Positions 55,083 through 64,000 of a stretch of 64,000 nucleotides of DNA are shown here, in pieces. Numbering within the stretch: the first letter of the stretch is position 1; each line of letters opens with the position of its first letter. Source of the DNA: Zelopaecilomyces penicillatus (taxonomy: Eukaryota > Ascomycota > Sordariomycetes > Hypocreales > Pseudodiploosporaceae); assembly GCA_005765155.1 (NCBI GenBank), contig VCCP01000001.1, forward strand, positions 3,720,001 to 3,784,000, written 5' to 3'. The position numbers were made by a program, and so were the translations under genes. Below the pieces are notes generated by a model, which was given only the letters and a program-made list of their open reading frames with translations, searched no databases and was not told where the DNA came from.

Positions 55083-56871
55083 GTTTGCGGTTGGCAAGAA
55101 GCTGTCCTGCAGCTGACTGTCGGGATCGTGTTTTTGTCACAACAAGGCGCCTGCTGCGCGCGCCGTCAAAGAGGATGAACGGTCGGGAGACGGGAGGATT
55201 AGCTGAACGGGCTTGAGAACTCGAGTGCGCGTATGGTGCGGAAGCGTTTTTCGGTGTTGTTTCGTTTCGAGGTAGATGGCGATGGTGAAGCTAAAGTTGC
55301 AAATTGGTGGTGGTTGGAGAGGCAAGAATGGGAGGTTGTCAAGGTCATACGACGGCAAAGTACCTACGTAGCCTTTTCTTCGAGGCTGAGCGCGCTGACC
55401 TGGCAAGTCTGAATTGTCGGCAGGCCCAAATTGGTGTCCGCTGGGATTCTAGCTGCTGATTGGCCCAACGCTCTGAATCCCGCTGTGATGGCCAGTTACA
55501 GCGCTGAGTGAGTGAAACACAGGCAGTCGCTAATTTCGCTGTAGGGAGGGAGGGAGCTCCTGCACTCTTGTGTCAGATTGTCCAGATGGATCGGCAGGTA
55601 CGAAGGAGACAACTCGAGACAGTGCATCAATGGGGCTGCTGATACATAATATAACCATTTTTCATCTATCTGCAAGTTACTTGTTGCCTGTTTCCGCCTC
55701 CTCAGGAACTTCTCTTCCTTTTCAATCTTTCATTGTTGCCTGACCGAGGCGATTCCGTCATTGCCACAGGCGTGACGTAGCGATGTACGTGGCCGGCCTG
55801 ATGTGGCGAAGCCAGTGTACGAATACGGCGTTTGTAGAGTACGAACAACTGCAGTCTGCAGCCCTTTGCTATCCAGGCACGAGCAATGCCCAGGCACCAG
55901 GTTACACCAACAAGCAAACAGTTAAAACGGGCCAACCAGAGGATTTCTTTTTCTTTTTCTCCAAAAAAAGGATGCCGTTGAGGGATTCGTCCCTGCGACC
56001 CGCAAAATAAAGACTGCCAAACCCAACTGACAGTTTTGATTTTTCATGAATACCACCACGCACGCTGGACTAAACACCACAAGTCTTGCTTTAAGGATGA
56101 ATTGGCATGGCATTACAAGTGTAAGATATGCATTTGAATACTACTGAGCAGATGCATGTCTTCGATATTCACTTGCTTTGCAAATCCCGTATTAGTTCCG
56201 CCCTGCGACCTTGCTCTCACATTCGTCCTCACAAGCTTTGAAGGCAATGCAACCAGCCAGCACAGTGTCACCGCCCCCACGGACTAATAGAGCTACTAAA
56301 GCGGTACCGTTGCGACCTTGAAAAGTTCCAAGTCCCGCAGCTGCATGATTCGGGACATAGGGAGTCCAATCATGGGTCAAGGAAAGGAAAGCACATATTC
56401 TTATTACCATCAGCGCAGGAGCAAGGTAATGTGGCAGCGTCAAGTCTGGTTTATTTATACCTCAACTTCGTGGGGAGCTCCAAGTCCCCCTCAGTAGCTA
56501 GTCATTCGGGGTAATTCATTAGTTAATGGACCCAGAAAAGCTGGAGCCTTTGTCAAAAACGTCGTAGTTAAGTGGCGTTGTTTTCGCATGTTATGGGTTG
56601 ATTACATCACTCTCACTCATGCCAAGACCCTCTCAAGCATCTTTTTTTTATTCTTTCTCTTCGCATTGATGGATACGTTGTGAAATCTTTGACCTGCGCA
56701 ACAGCAATATCTTTCCCCGTGTATAGAAAAGGGAGAGTTTCAGACTTCATTTATCAAAGCTGATATTCAGTTGTGCACGTTGCTCTCTCTCACATCGATC
56801 TTAGCGCTTTGTCTCAATTCAAAAAGCCACAATAATCGAGATAGTCAACTTTAAAGCGTACTCTAGCCACG
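55083..56871. other. Divergent intergenic region
   Basis: About 1.8 kb between TVP18 (-) and the mu-crystallin family gene (+). No conserved coding sequence seen. It includes a short GGGAGGGAGGGAG run near 55543. A tRNA-like look near 55980 did not hold up. Confidence 0.5.
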
Positions 56872-58423
56872 ATGAGCTTGACAGTTCTCTCGGACGACCA
56901 GATCCAGGGAATTCTGGAGAATCTGACATCTGACGAGCTGGATGAGTTCCGCCATGAGTTGTCCGGCGCGCTGCATGAGTTCTCGACAAACACACAGGTT
57001 ACAGATGAGGGGCTCTACCAACTACCCCATCGTATGAAGACGATACACCCAAGCTCAAAGGCCACCACGCTGTATATGCCATCATGCGGACCGAACGGAA
57101 TGGGATGCAAAGGTAAGATATATTATGAACAAATACAACCTCCTTACTTTTCATCCATCTCCTAATCACAAGGTTCTATAACCTCTACTGACCGATTCTC
57201 TCTTGCACCCATTAGTCGTGTCTTTGACTTCAACTGAGGCTACCAAAGACCCATCTGTCAAACCAATAAGCCCAACTGGCGTCGTGAACCTCTTCTCGCC
57301 CGATGGCAAGCTAAACGGCCTCCTCCATGCCAGCACTCTGACGGCCTTTCGCACTGCCCTGGCCTCGTCATGCCTCGTCCATCGTCGCAAGCATGTTAAG
57401 ACCATTACTGTTTTTGGCAGTGGTATGCAGGCCTACTGGCACGTCCGGCTTGCCCTCATGATGCGCGGCGACTCCATTAAACATGTCAACATTATCAATC
57501 GCCGGTTCTCAGACAGTGCTGGTGGCATTCTCAAGAAGTTCACCCTGGTATCCCACGCGGTAAAAGAACGGGAGGGGTGGGCGTCGACCAAGTTTTCGAT
57601 CCTAACGCCAACTTTCCATGACTATGGGCGTCTGCACCATGAATATGTCCGTAGTGCGGACATCATCTATTGCTGCACGCCGTCGAGGGAGGATCTTTTT
57701 GATGGCTCCATCCTGACGAGCCATGAAGGGCGAAAGAAGGGTAGGCTTATAGTTGCTGTGGGAAGCTATACACCCGAGATGAGGGAACTACCAGAAGCAC
57801 TCTTGCACCTTGTTACGAAAACTCACGACAAGAACCACAGACATTTCCACAAGCACGCCGCTGAAGGAGGTGTCATTATAGTGGATACGTTGGAAGGCGC
57901 CCTCAAGGAGTCTGGTGAAATCATCGATGCAAAAATCGCCCCTACCCAGTTAGTTGAGTAAGTGCAATCCCAGACAAGCGCAAGCATATTTCCCAGGTAC
58001 CGGCACAAATCTAACGCATCATGCCGCAGGCTCGGAGAACTTGTTATGCTTCACAGAATGGCCATTGATGAATCCGAATCGGAAGTTTCCGATGCCGCAT
58101 CAGCATCCGATCTCGACATTTCGGACAGGACGCCTTCCATGTCTACTGTATACAGCGACTCTCCGCGGGCCAGTAGCCCGAGCTCCACGACTTCTAGCCG
58201 CAAGTCGAGTTTCCCTCTACACCTACGCAAGAGCTCGAGCAGCTCGGGCTCGGTTTATGAAAAGAAAAAGAAGGAGAAGGAGGACGGGCTATCCCGCTGG
58301 TTGAGAGACGGAACCGTTGTGTACAAGAGTGTTGGGCTCGGGCTCATGGATCTCGTAGTGGGCACGCATATCATCAAGGTTGCCAAGGAGAAGAACATTG
58401 GCACGAATATTGCTACATTTTAG
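56872..58423 (+). CDS. Ornithine cyclodeaminase/mu-crystallin family protein
   Basis: Members use NAD(P)H; they include ornithine cyclodeaminase, ketimine reductases and opine-forming enzymes. Exons are 56872-57112, 57216-57957 and 58030-58423 (458 aa). The N-terminal part has SLTVLSDDQIQGIL and a loop with KATTLYMPS. The substrate region has TGVVNLFSPDGKLNGLLHA, and the Rossmann motif is FGSGMQAYWH. Ordinary members are about 330-380 aa. Here a Ser-rich, then Lys/Glu-rich insert of about 65 residues sits between LGELVMLHRM and RDGTVVYKSVGLGLMDLVVG, which is the usual C-terminal block. The insert lies within exon 3 and is not flanked by splice motifs that would remove it cleanly. The exact reaction is not determinable from sequence. 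Confidence 0.88.
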
Positions 58424-58702
58424 AGCATAAAGAATGAAAAGCAAATTGTCACCACTTGAAATTTATAATAGGCCGATTGTGCGGAGTGTAAGAATTCACT
58501 TTACCACAGGATATGTTACGTCAAGTAATAAGAAATGCAAGATGAAGTTAAATAATAATCCTCTATATTTGGATGTCCTAGTCATTTCATATGACATCGG
58601 ATGGTAGTCATGCTGTGTGTATTCATACAGTAAAAAGAAAACGTGCCCACATATTTATATCCACAAAACCGCCTTTCAACATGATCATAAGGTTCTCTTT
58701 TT

Positions 58703-60159
58703 TTACTCGGCAACCCAGACAGCGCTCATACCCATACCGGTACCGACACACATGGAAGTGTTGCCGACCTTCTTGCCTGTCCTCCTGAGCTCATACAGCA
58801 AGGTGGACACCTGGCGGGCACCAGTGCAGCCGAGAGGGTGGCCAAAGGCAATAGCGCCACCCTTGGGGTTGATCTTCTCCTGGGGGATGCCCAGCTCGTT
58901 GGCGCACCAGAGGCACTGGCTGGCAAAGGCCTCGTTGATCTCGTAGATGTCGACATCATCCTTGGAGATGCCGGCGAGGTCGAGGGCCTTGGGGATGGCC
59001 TTCCAGGGACCCTGGCCCATGAGCAAGGGCTTGACGCCGACGATGGCGCCGGAAACGTACTTGCCGAGGATGGTCTGGCCGAGCTTCTCGGCGGTGGAGC
59101 GGCGCATGAGCAGGACGGCAGCGGCACCGTCGGAGATTTGGCTGGCATTACCGGCGTGGATGCCGCCGTTCTTGGCGAACGCGGGCTTGAGCTTGCCGAG
59201 GGACTCGACAGTGATGCCGTCACGGACACCGTCGTCCTTGGAGACGATAATCTCCTCGACCGTGTCGGTCTTGGGGTTCTCGAACTTGACCTTGAGGGGG
59301 GCGATTTCCTCGTCAAAGAGACCCTCCTGCTGGGCCTTGAAGGCCTTTTGGTATGAGGCGGCGGCGAAGGCGTCCATGGTGGCGCGGGAGATGTTGAGGT
59401 CGTTGGCCATGTTCTCGGAGAGGAGGCCCATGGGGACCTTGCAGTTGGCGGCTTCGGGGGTAGCCTCGAAGGTCTCTGAGAATTCGGAAACGGCGCCAGG
59501 GCTAAGAAGATGTATGTTAGTCGAGGTCATCTATACCAAAAGGGATTGGAAAAGCCTACCCATAGTTCATGCTCATGCTCTCGACACCAGCACCGATACC
59601 GACATCAATCATACCCGACTTGATCTGGTTGGCAATATCAATGCAGGCCTGCAGACCAGACGAGCACTGTCGGTTCAAGGTGCGCACAGAGGTAGCCTCT
59701 GTGAAGCCAGCGACAAACGTCGCCGCGCGCATCTCGGTCGCACCACCGCCGGGCGCGAGCACAGTGCCGACGGCAATGTCCTCAACGAGGGCAGGGTTGA
59801 TCTTGGAGCGGTCGAGGATGGCCTTGAGCACGCCGGCCATGATGTCGGCGGCGTGGGTGTCCTTGAAGCCGCCCTTGCCGCCCTTGGTGAAGGCGCTTCG
59901 GCAGCATGCAGTGACGACGACCTAGGGGTGTTTGTTAGCAAAATGTGTCTAACGGTGGCTTTTAAAAGGTGGCTGGATATGTACATCGTCGGGACGCTTC
60001 TCGAGGATGCGGTCACGGCCACCGGCGGTAGGATTGCCAGAGATCTGGCCACCAATCTGGGAGATTCGGTCGAGGGCTATTCATTGAAAGTCAGTGAAAC
60101 AACTCTCTTGCAAATGCCTAGGCATGCTTCATCTGGAAGTGTGAAGACTCACCACCCAT
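58703..60159 (-). CDS. pot1: Peroxisomal 3-ketoacyl-CoA thiolase
   Basis: Last step of the beta-oxidation spiral: cleaves 3-ketoacyl-CoA with CoA to give acetyl-CoA. Exons in reading order: 60159-60153, 60076-59985, 59921-59560 and 59501-58703 (419 aa). The first coding exon is only 7 nt (ATGGGTG). Across that junction the protein begins MGALDRISQIGGQIS, where RISQIGGQI is a near-match to PTS2; only the last residue (Ile for Leu/Ala/Phe) departs from consensus. The thiolase triad is complete: Cys in LNRQCSSG (about C119), His in FGHPLGCTG (about H375) and Cys in MCVGTGMG (about C405). Length is normal. Two CCTCGG hexamers lie upstream. The PTS2-like N terminus favours the peroxisomal 3-ketoacyl form over a cytosolic acetoacetyl-CoA thiolase. 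Confidence 0.93.
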
Positions 60160-60321
60160 CTTGAACTGGTTGGACTTGTAATTTGGGTGTTAAGAGAGGG
60201 AAAAGTATAGTATGATGCGGAAGGGAGGAAACAGAGAGGGAGAGAATTGGAACTTTCTAGGGGCAGCGCTGGGAGCCTGGGATGTTTTATGTTATTTTCG
60301 GTGTACCTTACTGTAGCAGAA

Positions 60322-60327
60322 CCTCGG
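60322..60327 (+). promoter_or_regulatory. CCTCGG fatty-acid-response hexamer (proximal)
   Basis: CCTCGG is the core site of the FarA/FarB (Ctf1) activators of fungal beta-oxidation genes. It lies 163 bp upstream of the thiolase ATG. Confidence 0.6.
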
Positions 60328-60429
60328 ATGTTGGTTTTGTCAGCCCTGCGCCTTGCGCTGTGGGCGTTGTGGGCGTTGTGGGCCTTCTAGACATCTATTC
60401 TTCCAGCGGTGACGGCGCAACAGCTTCGA

Positions 60430-60435
60430 CCGAGG
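60430..60435 (-). promoter_or_regulatory. CCTCGG fatty-acid-response hexamer (distal, inverted)
   Basis: CCGAGG on the + strand is the reverse complement of the FarA/FarB core. It lies 271 bp upstream of the thiolase ATG, in opposite orientation to the proximal site. Confidence 0.58.
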
Positions 60436-61937
60436 CAGCCGACATATTGTCTGCGGCGCTCCCCGCCATGTGTCTCTTGCTCCTCCCGACCACCCGCTCC
60501 ATATGTTCTCCACCTGTACGCTTTCACATGCCAGTTGCTGTTAGTAGCCTATTGGGTAGTTTGGCCATGTTTTCCCCAGATTGGTTTTATCCAGCCATTT
60601 TCTGGGGAATACGTTTGACGATGGGGTGTTTTTAATTTGTGACGAATTGGTTGACTAAATTTATGATCAATTGTCAAAGAATAAATATCCAAACAACGCT
60701 GATTTCTAGTTTTACATGCATGTATGCACTCATCTCCAAACTAGAGAAGACCTGAACTCATAGAGCTCATAACACAGCCATTCCCTTCCAGTAACAGTAA
60801 TAATACAAATCACTTTCTTGGCTGTAACCGTAACAATATTATACCCCGACTAATCTGTAATACATCTGACTGTCAGATGTTTTCTAGAATACCCGCTCAC
60901 CCACGGAAATCACACGTGCTTACTCCACACTTTTGCCCTCCACTCCCTCCATATTTTGACCCGTGATCATGGTGCCTTTCTTTACCAACGCAGCGCGACC
61001 AGTGTCTTTCTCAACATTAGCAAAACACACAAGTGAGAGGCTTTTACTTTAATTACATTATCTTTCATCATATCATTCATTTCGAGCAAGAAAATAACAG
61101 CCATTAGTTTTTCAAACAACGCATAATGCCGAAAGAGCCATTTCCCAAACTTGCATGAAACCTGGAAATAATGCGTACTATAAACGTATAATTCAAGCTG
61201 GTGCAATTTCAATGCGCATTCCACGCAGCCCACGGTAGAAATCAAGTAACCGCTCTACACAACAAGCAACGCATACTTCACTTCGTTCCCATCTCACAAT
61301 TAAATCACCATAATCTCATATCTCATCAATGAATTTCCTAGCTCAACATTCAATAGGCTGAATATAAATATAAATCTTGCTCATATTTCTACACCAAATC
61401 AACTCTAAAATAAAATCATCACATTCAAAACAATCTTCCTGCATCGCCTAGTTTCATCTGTTCTTTAATATCCTCTGAATATGCCTGCCATCTTTAAAAC
61501 CTTCCCCTCTCAAAACGCCAACCCACACCTGTAAATTCATCCTAAACCATGTCCAATTTTTTTTTAACTGTATTCAAAAAGAAAATTCCGCGATGGTTTC
61601 ATTTCTCATTTCCCAAACTAAGAACAAACAAAAAAAAATGTGTTTTTCTTTCATCCCTGGATATAATTCCAATAAAACGCCATTCAAAGAGTTCATGGAA
61701 TCCAATGCGATTCCTGTTTCTCCGCTGGTATAGATGTATATGTAGATCTGCAGACCCCCCCAAAAAAGAAGGATTAAAAAAAGAAGAAAGAAAGAAGGAA
61801 GGAAAAATAAAGAAATGTGAGGTATAATTAGCCTCAAATGTACATCGAGGCATCGTGGTCATAGAAACCATCATGGCGATAAATTTGGCAAATGTTGTTC
61901 TGTTGTCCCAGGTAAATATCAGACACGATGCAACATG

Positions 61938-64000
61938 TTATATCGCAGCTCGTGAGGCAGCATTCGCCCGCATCGGCAAAACACTTGCATCGAGGTTAAA
62001 GTTCGGCCGCGAAATCTCTAAACTCCTGCTCGGCATGCGTCTACCGCCGGGTGTTCTTGGATTCGCCACATTAACACGACCGCTTCGCTCCAGAATCCGA
62101 GGCGGCGTATCATCGCCATCAGATGCGGATTCCTCGCCGGCACCGTCGAACCCATAATCAGCCAGACGAGCAAAATAGTCCCCAAGACCATCAACGCTTG
62201 GAGTTCCAATGATAACATCATATTGCGGCGGTGGGGTCATCACTTGTCCTCTGGCTACCGCTGCGTTGCCCGATACAACAACCGGAGGAAATGCACCCGG
62301 TGGGGGGGCTGTGTCGTCGTCGAATGCCGGTGGGCTGAAGCTCGGTGCCCGTAGGAGATGAATTGGCCGCATGCCGGTATTAAGTGCGCCTGGTCCTTCC
62401 TGTGATCGTGCAGTCGGGGTTTGTGTTCCTGTGGCTGGGTTCATCGCCGTATGGGCGAGATGCGCGGCTTGTGGTGGCATGGGCATACTGTCGAGTGGTG
62501 TTCCGTCCGGGCTGGGCAGAGTTCCGGTCGAAGAACTAGGGGAGGTGTCCATGGCGATGGTGGCCGAGTCGGGACAACCGCAAGCACATTGATATTGGGC
62601 AGTTCGACATGCGGGGCCAGAATAGGCTGGTAGGTTGGTATTGGCTTGTGTGGCTCGGCAGTTGAGAATCGTAAGGGGTGAGTCGATGCTGATTTCGAAA
62701 TGGCGGCGCTTGGTTCCCGAGGGATCGTCTGGATCGAGACGGCTAATTCGCATTACAACCTGATTGAATAGTTAGCATGCGCTCATGACCTATGAACTCG
62801 CGTCCACCACAAGCATTTTCTCGGCGGCATCGTCCAAGTCACGTACCTTGATCCAGTGGAAGACGTTGACATTCTTCCAGCTGCAATCCGGATGCAGTCG
62901 CAATTCCTTGTTCTTGGCCATCATTTCACACGTCGGAATCTGAATGTTTGCTTCAATCTCGGTCGACCCCCACATGGACTCCAACCCCAGATCCAAATCA
63001 CCCAGCAGGTTGTCCGCTGGTGATGGTAAAGGTCGAGGTTCGGTGTGGTGCCTGGCCGCCTCGCGGGCTCTTCTCCGAGACGCTGTGTCTCTCGCTTCGC
63101 GTCGCTGCTCGGCCATCAATTCACCTCCGCTAACAGTCGTCAATTCCGAGGATGCCCATGCCGAATCAATCGGCTTTCCAGCTAGTTTCTCGAGAAGCAG
63201 AATCTTTCGTCCAGGGTCTTTTCGTGTAACGCGCTTGTCGGTTGTCCAATACTCGATGGATTCTGTGAGATACACCTTGAGTTTGTGGACCTGGACCTTG
63301 GCCAGAGGCGTGAGTTTGAAAGCAATGGGGATTTTGGACCCAATGGGGAAGCTCTTTCCAGAAATGATGATGTCGTAATGCAGTTGATCCTCCCAGGTTC
63401 GGTTGATGGAAATCGGTTCAGACATTTCGAGCGACAATTGATCGGGCAATCGGATAATGGATACTTCCTTCATTCCATGGAGGTTGGGCTTGAATGCGCC
63501 AGCGCGGTCAATGGTGGCATGGAGTTCCCATTTGACGGAACCATATTGCAGCTTGGTAGTCTCAAGCTGATGGTGGTCGATGGGGAGCTCAAATGTGTAG
63601 TCATATGTTCCAGGGTAAAATACCTTGTAGCCCTTGGCTTGGAGAGGGTTGGCGAGACCACTCTCTCCTTTGTTGAAACTGCGTGATTGTACGCTCTGCA
63701 GCGATAGTCTCTTGAGCTCTTTCGCCGACAGACTGCTGCGCTGTGATGATGATGACTGCAGATGCCCTAGGTGTGGTCTCACGGCGAGATTTATGCTGCT
63801 TGAGTTGGCCGAGCTGTCCTTGAGTTTGTAGGTACACTGGTTGCCGTATTCCGACTCCCAGCCATCATTGATGGCATTGAAAAAGGTTAGGACTTGGGTT
63901 CTCAGACTCTCCTCCTGGAAGAGGTCCTGCTTCAGCGGCGGAATACCCTCGGGCCATTCGGTACGTGCGCGGCCTAGCAATTTGAGCTGCACTGCCTTGA
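61938..64000 (-). CDS. Alpha-arrestin (ART family), 5' end beyond window
   Basis: An adaptor that recruits a Rsp5-type ubiquitin ligase to plasma-membrane transporters for endocytosis. Visible exons in reading order are 64000-62847 (continuing out of the window) and 62759-61938, with an 87-nt GTACGT..CAG intron; 658 complete codons are visible. The first visible residues, KAVQLKLLGRARTEWPEG, are the arrestin N-domain strand. The arrestin C domain follows around SEPISINRTWEDQLHYDIIISG and GSKIPIAFKLTPLA. A charged insert rich in Arg and Glu interrupts the C domain. The tail is Pro/Ser-rich with one PPxY motif (PPPQY) for the ligase WW domains. Which ART subgroup cannot be told without the missing N terminus. 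Confidence 0.85.

Larger units (their letters stand above)
60160..61937. other. Thiolase promoter and arrestin 3' flank
   Basis: About 1.8 kb with no conserved coding sequence. The left part holds the fatty-acid-response hexamers. The right part (60700-61900) is AT-rich and is probably the 3' UTR of the arrestin gene. Confidence 0.55.

Noticed and set aside
55960..56020. tRNA-like GGGATTCGTCCC segment
   Set aside because: No cloverleaf could be drawn on either strand and no anticodon arm is visible.

Overview
This window is nuclear DNA of a filamentous ascomycete, most likely a sordariomycete of the Hypocreales type. The evidence is the short introns (48-190 nt, usually GT..CTAAC/CTGAC..AG), the fungal-only families (TVP18, AIM21, brefeldin A sensitivity/DUF2421 transporter, PMC1-type Ca-ATPase) and the gene spacing. 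The genus is not determinable by eye. No tRNA, rRNA, CRISPR array or intact transposon was recognised. Exon boundaries were placed by eye from reading frame, splice motifs and family knowledge; every multi-exon model below closes in frame.

Layout. 1.8-18.2 kb is a housekeeping block: PMC1-type Ca2+-ATPase (+), Sir2/Hst1-type deacetylase (+), SCY1 pseudokinase (-), mitochondrial branched-chain aminotransferase (+) and the complex I ESSS subunit (-). After about 2.2 kb without genes comes a secreted GH27 alpha-galactosidase (+) with a 10-nt exon next to its catalytic aspartate.

22.3-35.7 kb is the accessory region and the most interesting part. Two unnamed families are multiplied and interleaved. 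The minus-strand family (three copies) has a Cys/His zinc-binding N terminus, an F-box-like segment and a conserved C-terminal domain. The plus-strand family (three copies) has a PD-(D/E)XK nuclease-like N terminus, a variable low-complexity linker and a conserved C-terminal YWC domain. Two copies form the same divergent pair (24.6-28.8 kb and 31.3-35.7 kb). One zinc/F-box copy is broken by two single-base deletions, and one nuclease-like copy has lost its catalytic region. Upstream regions of the nuclease-like genes share blocks at nearly fixed distances from the ATG, so promoters were duplicated with the genes.

36.7-64 kb is conserved again: DUF2421 membrane transporter (+), DNA2 helicase-nuclease (-), a two-membrane-segment unknown (+), AIM21 (-), about 3.6 kb without a convincing gene, TVP18 (-) with a 16-nt exon, an ornithine cyclodeaminase/mu-crystallin family protein (+), peroxisomal 3-ketoacyl-CoA thiolase (-), and the 3' part of an alpha-arrestin (-) that leaves the window.

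Several promoters carry sites that fit the gene's job: a near-perfect Leu3-type site before the branched-chain aminotransferase, two ACGCGT cell-cycle boxes between DNA2 and its neighbour, and two CCTCGG fatty-acid-response hexamers before the thiolase.
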